Below the pieces are notes generated by a model that saw nothing but the letters and a program-made list of their open reading frames with translations, was not told where the DNA came from and ran no database searches. A DNA stretch of 5,695 bases from Fimbriimonadaceae bacterium. GTDB lineage: Bacteria > Armatimonadota > Fimbriimonadia > Fimbriimonadales > Fimbriimonadaceae. A program made the position numbers and the translations under genes. The first letter of the stretch is position 1; each line of letters opens with the position of its first letter. Positions 1-5,695 of the stretch are shown here, one piece after another. The stretch is taken from NCBI GenBank assembly GCA_025451715.1, contig JANWJY010000028.1, forward strand, positions 1 through 5,695. The letters run 5' to 3'.

Positions 1-1
1 A

Positions 2-40
2 TTCCCGACCAACGCGCTCGCCCAGGCCCAGGCGGCGTAG
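2..40 (+). pseudogene. 5' fragment of the helicase gene, ending at an in-frame TAG (partial at window edge)
   Basis: Read in the same frame as the helicase that follows, bases 2-40 encode FPTNALAQAQAA and then a TAG at 38-40. F-P-T-N/K-A-L-A-Q is the motif Ia signature of MrfA/YprA helicases, which lies between the Walker A motif and the DEAH box, so this is the upstream part of the same gene. The frame resumes straight after the stop with LVALAGDERVGVFDGDTP, and spacing to the family's D-G-D-T-P motif is normal, so no frameshift is needed to join the halves. The single stop may be a nonsense mutation, a base-calling error (GAG, AAG or CAG read as TAG) or, less likely, a readthrough site. The rest of the 5' part, including Walker A, lies outside the window. 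Confidence 0.7.
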
Positions 41-43
41 CTC

Positions 44-1939
44 GTGGCGCTCGCCGGCGACGAGCGGGTGGGCGTCTTCGACGGCGACACCCCGCGCGCG
101 CAGCTGCCCGCGGTCCGCAAGAGCGCGCCCATCGTCGTCACGAACCCTGACATGCTGCACATCGGCATCCTGCCGAGGCACGAGGAGTGGTCGCGATTCA
201 TCAAGTCGCTCAAGTACATCGTCGTCGACGAGGCGCACACGTACCGCGGCGTGTTCGGCTCGCACGTCGGCAACGTGCTGCGGCGTCTGTTGCGGCTGTG
301 CGCGTGGTACCGGTCCTCGCCCGTGGTGATCGCGTGCAGCGCGACGGTAGGGAACCCGGAAGAGGTGTTCACGAAGCTCACCGGGCGAAGTGCGGCGCTG
401 GTCAAGCAGGATGGCGCGGCGAGGAGCGAGCGCAACATCGTCCTCGTCGAGCCGCCGACGCTTGAGGAAGACGAGAGCTTCAGCCCGAACAAGGAGACAG
501 CCGCGCTGCTCGCGGACTTCGTGCGCTACGGGGTGCGAACGCTCGCGTTCTGCCGCGCGCGCGTCTCGACGGAACTCGTCGTGCGCTATGCAAGGCAGAT
601 GCTCGAAGACACGGGACACGACCTGACGAAGGTCGAGTCGTACAGGGGTGGTTACACGCCGAAGGAGCGCAGACAGATCGAGAAGCGGCTCTTCACCGGG
701 GACCTCACGGGGCTCGCGACGACGAACGCAATGGAGCTCGGCGTGGACGTCGGCGGGCTCGACGCGATCATCCTCAACGGCTATCCGGGGAGCATCTCGA
801 GCTTTTGGCAGCAGGTCGGGCGAGCAGGGCGAGGTGCCGAAAGGGGTTTTGCCGCGATGGTCGCGCACGAGGACCCGCTCGAGCAGTTCCTCGCGCGCAA
901 CCCCGGCGTGCTGCTCGCGGCATCGGAGAACGTCTCGCTCAGCCCCGAGAACCGGTACGTGCTCGCGGCGCAGTTGCGGTGCGCCGCGTACGAGCGGCCG
1001 ATCTCCGTCGATGAGCTCGCGATATTCGGCGCAGAAGCGTCGCGAATTGCGGACGAACTCGACGACAGCGGCGACCTGCAGTTCAGCGCGGAGCGGTACT
1101 TCTATCCCAGCCATGCCGCGCCGGCGGGGAAGGTCGACATCCGCGGGATCGGCGGCGAGGGCGTGGTGCTCTACTGCGATGCAGAGGAAGTAGGACAGAT
1201 GGAACGGTGGCGCGCGCTGCAGCACGCGCATGAGGGCGCGGTGTACATGCACAGGACGAAGACGTTCGTGGTCCGCAAACTGGACCTCGATCGCAACGAG
1301 GCGCACATGGAGGAGAACGAGCCCGGCTACTTCACGCAGCCGGTCGTGCAGTCGCTCGTGCAGCCGACGGTCGAACTGCAGGCTGCAGAGAAAGTCGCGC
1401 TGTGCGGGATGAACGTCACGAGCGCGGTCGTCGGGTTTCGAAAGATGGCGCAGGACGGCAGGCAGGTCCTGGGCGAGGAGCCCCTCGATCTGCCCACGCA
1501 GAGCTACGACACCATCGGCGTGCGATTCTCGCTCGGGCCGGAGTGGTCGCCCACCGACAACCTTGACGCGATCGGCGCGGTTCACGGGCTGGAGCACGCG
1601 CTCATGGCGGTCGCTCCCGTGCTGGCCGTGTGCGACCGTCGCGACCTCGGCAGCGCGTGGTTCTCGATCGACCCTGCCGACCTGGAGCCGAGCGTGTACG
1701 CGTTCGACGCGATGCCGGGCGGGATGGGGCTTTGCGAGTCGCTCTTCGCGCGCCGCGACGACTGGGTGAGGATGGCGCTCGACCTCGTGCAGTCCTGCAA
1801 GTGCGAGTCCGGGTGCCCGGCCTGCCTCTACAGCGCGCAGTGCGAGGCGATGAACGAGCACTTGAACAAGGCGGGCGCGATCAAGCTGCTGACTGGAATG
1901 ACGGACGGCGCACAGGCGTTGAACAGGGATAGAATCTGA
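44..1939 (+). CDS. MrfA/YprA-type DEAH-box helicase with DUF1998 zinc-binding C-terminus (5'-truncated or interrupted)
   Basis: This is a superfamily 2 ATP-dependent DNA helicase of the COG1205 family, which includes Bacillus MrfA (YprA), a mitomycin-damage repair factor, and eukaryotic Hrq1. Counting from the GTG at 44, D-G-D-T-P is at residues 13-17, motif Ib TNPDMLH at 33-39, the DEAH box at 62-65, S-A-T (motif III) at 99-101, motif V (ATTNAMELGVDV) near 225-236 and motif VI QQVGRAGRG at 256-264. The C-terminal third is a DUF1998 domain: G-L-E-H-A-L near 515, CD at 530-531, DAMPGGMG near 555 and the family's cysteine cluster CKCESGCPAC at 585-594 with C600, followed by NEHLNKAGAI. The GTG at 44 is only where the open frame begins after the TAG at 38-40. 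It is probably not the native start, because a protein starting there lacks Walker A and could not hydrolyse ATP. The gene ends 9 bases before the next one. The family call is firm; whether the gene is functional is open. Confidence 0.9.
   Translation: MALAGDERVGVFDGDTPRAQLPAVRKSAPIVVTNPDMLHIGILPRHEEWSRFIKSLKYIVVDEAHTYRGVFGSHVGNVLRRLLRLCAWYRSSPVVIACSATVGNPEEVFTKLTGRSAALVKQDGAARSERNIVLVEPPTLEEDESFSPNKETAALLADFVRYGVRTLAFCRARVSTELVVRYARQMLEDTGHDLTKVESYRGGYTPKERRQIEKRLFTGDLTGLATTNAMELGVDVGGLDAIILNGYPGSISSFWQQVGRAGRGAERGFAAMVAHEDPLEQFLARNPGVLLAASENVSLSPENRYVLAAQLRCAAYERPISVDELAIFGAEASRIADELDDSGDLQFSAERYFYPSHAAPAGKVDIRGIGGEGVVLYCDAEEVGQMERWRALQHAHEGAVYMHRTKTFVVRKLDLDRNEAHMEENEPGYFTQPVVQSLVQPTVELQAAEKVALCGMNVTSAVVGFRKMAQDGRQVLGEEPLDLPTQSYDTIGVRFSLGPEWSPTDNLDAIGAVHGLEHALMAVAPVLAVCDRRDLGSAWFSIDPADLEPSVYAFDAMPGGMGLCESLFARRDDWVRMALDLVQSCKCESGCPACLYSAQCEAMNEHLNKAGAIKLLTGMTDGAQALNRDRI
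1930..1935 (+). promoter_or_regulatory. Possible -10 box (TAGAAT) for the pilin-like gene at 1949
   Basis: TAGAAT differs from the TATAAT consensus at one base and ends 13 bases before the ATG at 1949, inside the last codons of the helicase gene. A transcript started from it would have a leader of only a few bases. The intervening sequence is purine-rich (GAGAGAGAAAG), which might also act as a weak ribosome binding site. No convincing -35 hexamer is seen at the usual distance. Confidence 0.35.
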
Positions 1940-1948
1940 GAGAGAAAG

Positions 1949-2536
1949 ATGGATAGACAGACGGTCGGGCTCCTCGCGCTCACGGTGGCGATCCTTGCAA
2001 TTGGTGCGTACGTCGCGTTCGGCCTTGAAGGCAGCGCCACGAACCCGCTCAGGACTGGAACTGGAGGCTCAAGCGCGTTCGCCTCGAGCCTGAGCAGTTC
2101 AAAACAAATCGCGCTCGCGATGCTCATCTACTCGACCGACTACGACGACGTGATGCCGCCGAACATGGACAACCCGACTTACGTCGAGATGGTCACCGAC
2201 CCGTACATGAAGAACAGATCGCTGTGGATGTCGAGCAACCCAGCGAGCGCGCGCTTTTTGCCGAACGCGGAGCTCTCGTTCGTTCCGAGCGCAGAGATCG
2301 TCGACCCTGTCCTCGCACCACTGATCTATGAGAGCAAGGAGTGGACCGATGGAAAGCGCATCATCGCGTACACCGACGGCCACGCGAAAGGGGTGAAGGG
2401 GTTCGATCTGGCGACGGGCCTCAAGGTCGACCTAACGCAGAAGGGCAAGGACTTCGTCGCGAAGGCAAAGGCGGCGAGCACGGTGCCGCCCACGTCCGGT
2501 CCGGCCGCAAAGCCGTTAGGGATGCCGGGAAGGTAG
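1949..2536 (+). CDS. Membrane-anchored pilin-like protein with C-terminal DGH module, no prepilin cleavage site
   Basis: This 195-residue protein is of unknown function. Residues 6-25 form a hydrophobic transmembrane segment, followed by a Ser/Gly/Thr-rich linker (about 29-51). Residues 52-71 (KQIALAMLIYSTDYDDVMPP) match the segment that follows the N-terminal helix in short pseudopilin-like proteins of Armatimonadota and Planctomycetota. Residues 138-146 (IIAYTDGHA) match their C-terminal A-Y/F-x-D-G-H-x-K motif. What is missing is the prepilin leader with its Gly-Phe-Thr-Leu-Ile-Glu cleavage site: the N-terminus reads MDRQTVGLLALT. The protein therefore probably stays anchored by its helix with the module outside the membrane. 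A Lys-rich stretch and an Ala/Pro-rich tail (about 160-195) follow the module. It sits 9 bases after the helicase and 30 before aroF, so co-transcription is possible, though TANNNT boxes precede both starts. The fold assignment rests on motif resemblance only. Confidence 0.85.
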   Translation: MDRQTVGLLALTVAILAIGAYVAFGLEGSATNPLRTGTGGSSAFASSLSSSKQIALAMLIYSTDYDDVMPPNMDNPTYVEMVTDPYMKNRSLWMSSNPASARFLPNAELSFVPSAEIVDPVLAPLIYESKEWTDGKRIIAYTDGHAKGVKGFDLATGLKVDLTQKGKDFVAKAKAASTVPPTSGPAAKPLGMPGR

Positions 2537-2551
2537 CGCCGCGCCCAAAGG

Positions 2552-2557
2552 TAACCT
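2552..2557 (+). promoter_or_regulatory. Possible -10 box (TAACCT) for aroF
   Basis: TAACCT fits a loose TANNNT -10 pattern and ends 9 bases before the aroF ATG at 2567. The bases between (CGGCCTTCG) contain no Shine-Dalgarno sequence, so a start near 2564 would give an almost leaderless mRNA. The match is weak on its own and gains support only from similar boxes before the genes at 1949 and 4975. Confidence 0.25.
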
Positions 2558-2566
2558 CGGCCTTCG

Positions 2567-3595
2567 ATGATCATCGTCCTCCAGGTAGGGGCGACCCAGG
2601 CCCAGATCGACGCGGTCGCTGACGCGGTCCGCGAGCTCGGCCATGAGCCGCTCGTGATGCCGGGCGAGGACCGCTGGGCGATCGGAGTGCCCGCGCAGCT
2701 CGACTCGGGACAGCGCGCGACGCTCGAGGGCGTGGTCTCGCGGCTCGAAGGGATCAGCCAGATCACCGAGACCTCGCGCCCCTATAAGCTGGCGAGCGTC
2801 GAGTACCACCGCTCGCCGACGTATGTCGAAGTGAAGGGCGTTAAGGTCGGGCCGGGGAACTTCGTCGTGATGGGCGGGCCGTGCTCGGTCGAGTCTTACG
2901 AGCAGTACCGCGCGTCGGCCGACGTCGTCAAGAGCTCGGGCGCGACGGTACTGCGCGGCGGCGCGTTCAAGCCGCGCACTTCGCCGTACGCCTTTCAAGG
3001 TTTGCAACAGGAGGGTCTTGAGATCATCAAGAGGGTCGGAGACGAGACCGGCCTCGCCACGATAACGGAGGTGATGACCGCGGACATGGTGGGCCGCGTC
3101 GCGTCGTACGTCGACATCCTGCAGATCGGCGCGCGCTCGATGCAGAACTTTCCCCTGTTGGTCGAGGCGGGCCGCAGCGGCAAGCCCGTGTTCCTCAAGC
3201 GCGGCCCTTCCGCGACGATCGACGAGTTCCTGTTAGCGGCAGAGTACGTCCTGAACGAAGGGAACCCGCACGTGATCCTTTGTGAAAGGGGCATCCTCCC
3301 GCACGACCGCGCGTACACGCGCAACACTCTGGACTTGGCCGCAGTGCCAGTGCTGCTCTCGCACACGCACCTGCCGGTGATGGCCGACCCCTCGCACGGG
3401 ACCGGGGTCGCGAAGTACGTCGCGCCGATGGCGAAGGCGGCGATGGTCGCCGGCGCGCACGGCGTGATGGTGGAGATGCACCCGAACCCGCGCGCCGCGC
3501 TCAGCGACGGCTCTCAGGCGCTCGACGCCGAGGAGTTCACCGCGCTGATGGGCGAGCTGAAGAAGCTCGCTGGCTTCGTCGGCGTGAAGATGTAG
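2567..3595 (+). CDS. aroF: 3-deoxy-7-phosphoheptulonate (DAHP) synthase, AroF type I-beta with N-terminal regulatory domain
   Basis: This cytoplasmic enzyme condenses phosphoenolpyruvate with erythrose 4-phosphate to DAHP, the first step of the shikimate pathway to aromatic amino acids. The 342-residue length matches the Thermotoga/Bacillus-type family. Residues 1 to about 75 (MIIVLQVGATQAQID...) form the ferredoxin-like domain that in the Thermotoga enzyme mediates feedback inhibition by Tyr or Phe. The TIM-barrel carries GGPCSVE (103-109), GGAFKPRTSPYAFQG (131-145), QIGARSMQN (186-194), KRGPSATIDEF (211-221), LCERG (238-242), ADPSHGTG (273-280) and VEMHPNP (302-308). The expected metal ligands are C106, H277, E303 and D314. 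The ATG start gives the normal N-terminus, although no Shine-Dalgarno sequence precedes it. No other shikimate gene is in the window. The stop codon directly abuts that of the convergent gene, leaving no intergenic space. Confidence 0.97.
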   Translation: MIIVLQVGATQAQIDAVADAVRELGHEPLVMPGEDRWAIGVPAQLDSGQRATLEGVVSRLEGISQITETSRPYKLASVEYHRSPTYVEVKGVKVGPGNFVVMGGPCSVESYEQYRASADVVKSSGATVLRGGAFKPRTSPYAFQGLQQEGLEIIKRVGDETGLATITEVMTADMVGRVASYVDILQIGARSMQNFPLLVEAGRSGKPVFLKRGPSATIDEFLLAAEYVLNEGNPHVILCERGILPHDRAYTRNTLDLAAVPVLLSHTHLPVMADPSHGTGVAKYVAPMAKAAMVAGAHGVMVEMHPNPRAALSDGSQALDAEEFTALMGELKKLAGFVGVKM

Positions 3596-4975
3596 CTACC
3601 CGCCCGTCTTCTCCCACTTCACGTGCCCGTCCATGTAGGCGACGGCTCTTCCACCAGGGCCCTCTGTGTAGCCGAGCACTGTGTTCGCCGGATCCTTGAC
3701 GTCTCGCAGGCTCCCGCCCGTGAACACCATCACGAATCCTTCGAGGATCGAGTTGTTCCTGAGATATGGTGCGAGGTCGCTCAGCTTGAAGTCCGCGGAG
3801 ATCGTGTCGTCGTTGTCTGCTGCCAGCATCATGAGTCCAAGGGCGACCTGCTTCGCCTTGCTTAAGGTCTCCGCACGGGCGGCTCCGTCGCGCATCTGCT
3901 CGTACTGCGCGAGTGTGAGTTCGACGATCTGTCGCGTGAACACGGTGCCGTTCACGATATACGCGACGAACTTGTCGCCCTGTGCGAGGAACGCGCCCAT
4001 CGCGTGCTCCGCGATCACTGCCTTCCCGTGCTCCGTCTCAGTGGTCGACGTGAGCCACCAAGTCGCGAGTGTTCGCTTGGCGGGGAAGTTTTCGAGCGGA
4101 GTCACGTCGTAAGTGACCTTCACGTCGCGCTCCGGCTCCTTTTTGTCATAGCTCGGCACCGGGCCGAGCACGTCCTCGTAGCTTCCGGTCGCGGGGTCGA
4201 ACTTCAATACGCGAGGTGTCGGCGCGTCGCCACCGTCGGGCAGCGTCTGGACCTCGAGTTGGAACGTGCGCCCGTCGGGCGACCAGCCGATGGCACCGGA
4301 GTTCACGATCACTCGTGGCAGCTTGACGGTGTTTCCCCAGCTACCGTCAATACGCATCGTCTGCAGCGAGACGGTGGAGTCGGTTTGGGGCCCTGAGCGG
4401 CCGAACAGAGTCTCGACCTTCACGGCGATTGGAGAAACTGGAGAAACGGCGATCTGAATCACTTTGTTTGATCGACCATCGTCAGAGAACACCTTCTTCA
4501 TCAGCCCCGACTGAGCGTCGAGGATCTGCCACTCAGTGAGACGTTGGAGCATGGGCGGATGCCCTTGGGCCGCACCGGGCGCACTAACCTCGATCACGTC
4601 CATTGGCGTGGAGACAAGGAGCTTCTCTGTGCCTGCGATCCAGCGCAGGAAGACTTGTCCTGCAATGACATCCATCGGAAGAGGAATCTCTCGCGTCGCC
4701 CCGGTCGTGCTGTCCCAGATGACAATCCTCTTCACCTTCGGGCCTGGCGCGGGTTTGCCGAGTTCGAGCGGCCGCTCGCTCGGCACCTCCTGCACCGCGA
4801 CCAAGTAGCGGCCGGAGGGCGAGACCGAGAGATTCAGCGCGTTCTGCGACACGGCCGTCCTGGGCTCGAGCAACATGAGCGCGCGGCTGGCGGTCAGGAC
4901 GAGCGACTGCTCCGGCTGTCGCTGCGCGAACGCCGCCGGGGCCAAAAGGACGAGTAGCAGTAAGGCTCTCCGCAT
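3596..4975 (-). CDS. Secreted beta-propeller-like protein fused to a C-terminal pilin-type DGH module
   Basis: This 459-residue protein is of unknown function. The start at 4975 is chosen because it gives a clear signal peptide, MRRALLLLVLLAPAAFA, with likely cleavage before Gln18. A longer reading from 5035 would put 20 non-hydrophobic residues in front of it and overlap the neighbouring gene. Residues of about 25-300 contain propeller-like elements: SVSPSGRYLVAV near 50, KRIVIWDSTTGA near 82, GWSPDGRTFQLEV near 230 and VLKFDPATGSYED near 256. Residues 301-360 (RTLATWW, IAEH, NGTVFTRQIVELTLAQYEQ) are strongly shared with the paralogue upstream. Residues 361-459 resemble the part of a pseudopilin after its membrane helix: AKQVALGLMMLAADNDD (374-390), DPANTVLGY (428-436) and AVAYMDGHVKWEKTGG (444-459). 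There is no prepilin leader. The protein probably acts in the periplasm or outside the cell. It lies 38 bases downstream of its paralogue and may be co-transcribed with it. Confidence 0.88.
   Translation of the reverse strand: MRRALLLLVLLAPAAFAQRQPEQSLVLTASRALMLLEPRTAVSQNALNLSVSPSGRYLVAVQEVPSERPLELGKPAPGPKVKRIVIWDSTTGATREIPLPMDVIAGQVFLRWIAGTEKLLVSTPMDVIEVSAPGAAQGHPPMLQRLTEWQILDAQSGLMKKVFSDDGRSNKVIQIAVSPVSPIAVKVETLFGRSGPQTDSTVSLQTMRIDGSWGNTVKLPRVIVNSGAIGWSPDGRTFQLEVQTLPDGGDAPTPRVLKFDPATGSYEDVLGPVPSYDKKEPERDVKVTYDVTPLENFPAKRTLATWWLTSTTETEHGKAVIAEHAMGAFLAQGDKFVAYIVNGTVFTRQIVELTLAQYEQMRDGAARAETLSKAKQVALGLMMLAADNDDTISADFKLSDLAPYLRNNSILEGFVMVFTGGSLRDVKDPANTVLGYTEGPGGRAVAYMDGHVKWEKTGG
3614..3632. 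repeat. 19-bp exact direct repeat, copy 1 (within the DGHVKW coding motif)
   Basis: The bases ccacttcacgtgcccgtcc recur exactly at 5032-5050, 1418 bases away, which is the offset between the two paralogous genes. On the minus strand they encode the D-G-H-V-K-W motif. The identity reflects the gene duplication and a strongly conserved motif, not a separate mobile or regulatory element. Confidence 0.8.
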
Positions 4976-4981
4976 GCCCCC

Positions 4982-4987
4982 ATTGTA
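4982..4987 (-). promoter_or_regulatory. Possible -10 box (TACAAT) giving a leaderless transcript of the gene at 4975
   Basis: On the minus strand TACAAT, one mismatch from TATAAT, lies 6 bases before the ATG at 4975. Transcription normally begins about 7 bases after a -10 box, which here falls on the start codon itself. There is no room for a normal 5' leader, and the 6 intervening bases (GGGGGC) are not a well-placed ribosome binding site. The -35 position reads ACCAAG, a poor match. This would give the second paralogue its own promoter within the 38-base gap. Confidence 0.4.
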
Positions 4988-5013
4988 ACTGAACTGCGTC
5001 GCGCCTTGGTCTT

Positions 5014-5695
5014 CTAGCCGCCCGACTTCTGCCACTTCACGTGCCCGTCCGCGTACACCACGACCCGCCCTCCCGGGGCGACATAGTAGCCCACTTCGGT
5101 TAAGTGCGGCTCTTTGAGCGCGTACAGGTCGCGACCGATGAACACCATCACGAACCCGTTGATCAACGACCGATCAATCAAGTAGGGCTCCAGGTCGGTC
5201 ACGTGGAAGTCCGAAGGGATATCGCCATCGCGGTCGCTCGCGTACTGCTCGAACCCTTTTGCGAGCTTGCTGGCGTTTCGGATCAGCCTCGTGCGCTCCT
5301 CCGCGAGCTTCTCCCGTTCGTACTGCTCGAGGGTGAGCGGCACGATCTGCCGAGTGAAGAGAGCGCCGTTGGCGATGAACGCAAAGTACTGTTCGCCGCG
5401 CGATGTCCCCGCAATCGTCGCGTGCTCAGCGACAAGCGCTCTCGGCTGTGAGGTCTCTGCCTTGGAACGTACCCACCAAGAAGTGAGCGTGCGCTTGTTG
5501 TCGTCGCTGCCGATGGGGATCGTTTCGAGCGAGAGTTGAAAGTCGGGCTCCCTTACGTTTGCGCCGTAGCTCGACACGGGCCCGACTCCTTCCGTAAAGC
5601 TGTACGTGATGGGATCAAACCTGATGACGATCGGAGTTGGGTTCGTATTGTCCGGCGAGACTCTGGTCGCCTCGATCTGCAGCGTCTTTCCGTCG
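5014..5695 (-). CDS. Paralogue of the 3596-4975 gene, C-terminal part (5' end beyond the window)
   Basis: The reading frame stays open to the window edge. The visible 226 residues start with DGKTLQIEA, the tail of a propeller-like S-P-D-G-K repeat. They align without a gap with residues 234-459 of the neighbouring protein, at about 97 identities by hand count. Shared blocks include FDPxT, GPV, KRTL-x-x-WW, AEHA, FTRQIV-x-L-T-L-x-QYE, DFxxxDLxPYL, GFVMVF and the ending Y-x-DGHVKW. The pilin-type module spans about 140-226, with the acidic loop SDRDGDIPSD at 153-162. A GTG at 5577 could be mistaken for the start, but homology continues well upstream of it, so the true start, and presumably a signal peptide, lies beyond base 5695. 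Function is unknown. Confidence 0.85.
   Translation of the reverse strand, partial: DGKTLQIEATRVSPDNTNPTPIVIRFDPITYSFTEGVGPVSSYGANVREPDFQLSLETIPIGSDDNKRTLTSWWVRSKAETSQPRALVAEHATIAGTSRGEQYFAFIANGALFTRQIVPLTLEQYEREKLAEERTRLIRNASKLAKGFEQYASDRDGDIPSDFHVTDLEPYLIDRSLINGFVMVFIGRDLYALKEPHLTEVGYYVAPGGRVVVYADGHVKWQKSGG
5032..5050. repeat. 19-bp exact direct repeat, copy 2 (within the DGHVKW coding motif)
   Basis: This is the second copy of the 19-base identity at 3614-3632, at the equivalent codons of the upstream paralogue. The surrounding DNA has diverged considerably, so this is the longest exact match I noticed between the two genes. Confidence 0.8.

Noticed and set aside
44..46. GTG at 44 as the true helicase start.
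   Set aside because: The same frame upstream of the TAG at 38-40 encodes helicase motif Ia, and a protein starting at 44 would lack Walker A. The GTG is just the first possible start after the stop.
2326..3007. Long open frames on the minus strand opposite the pilin-like gene and aroF.
   Set aside because: Their translations are Arg/Ala/Ser-rich low-information sequence typical of the reverse of GC-rich genes, while the plus strand encodes clearly conserved motifs.
3586..3611. GAAGA...TCTTC inverted repeat around the aroF stop as a bidirectional terminator.
   Set aside because: The stem is only 5 bp with a 16-base loop, and no T-tract follows on either strand, so it does not look like an intrinsic terminator.
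3623..4957. Several plus-strand open frames opposite the minus-strand propeller-like gene.
   Set aside because: They show no recognisable motifs and overlap a gene supported by a signal peptide and by homology to its paralogue.
4976..5035. Extension of the minus-strand gene to an ATG at 5035 (479 residues).
   Set aside because: The extra 20 residues precede an obvious signal peptide beginning at the ATG at 4975 and overlap the end of the upstream paralogue by 22 bases, so the internal ATG is the better start.
5575..5577. GTG at 5577 (minus) as the start of the upstream paralogue.
   Set aside because: The frame is open to the window edge, and homology to the neighbouring protein continues through bases 5578-5694.

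Overview
This window is 5.7 kb of dense, GC-rich bacterial DNA with five protein-coding regions and no intergenic gap longer than about 40 bases. I see no RNA gene, CRISPR array, insertion sequence or phage gene. Three of the five proteins carry the C-terminal module of short pilin-like proteins: a K-Q-x-A-L...D-x-D-D...P segment followed by an A-Y-x-D-G-H-x-K motif. Such proteins are very abundant in Armatimonadota and Planctomycetota. Together with the weak Shine-Dalgarno sequences and TANNNT boxes just upstream of start codons, this suggests an armatimonadote, perhaps of the Fimbriimonadia. That placement is inference from protein style; no rRNA or other marker gene is present.

Layout. Bases 1-1939 (+) hold most of an MrfA/YprA-type superfamily 2 DNA helicase with a DUF1998 zinc domain. 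Its 5' end lies outside the window, and the frame is broken by an in-frame TAG at 38-40, inside the motif Ia region. After 9 bases comes 1949-2536 (+), a small membrane-anchored pilin-like protein without a recognisable prepilin cleavage site. After 30 more bases comes 2567-3595 (+), aroF, a complete DAHP synthase with an N-terminal regulatory ferredoxin-like domain. Its stop codon directly abuts the stop of the next gene, which runs the other way. The minus strand carries two tandem paralogues: 3596-4975, a complete secreted protein with beta-propeller-like sequence joined to the pilin-type module, and, 38 bases upstream of it, 5014-5695, its paralogue cut by the window edge. Where both are visible they align without a gap over 226 residues at about 43% identity (hand count).

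How the genes relate. aroF opens the shikimate pathway and the helicase belongs to a DNA-repair family, so these are unrelated housekeeping or repair functions. The unusual part is the set of three proteins that place a pilin-type C-terminal module in settings where it cannot be an ordinary type IV pilin: one behind a non-prepilin transmembrane helix and two behind secreted propeller-like domains. I do not recognise a characterised system here. The proteins look like a lineage-specific family of envelope or extracellular proteins of unknown function.
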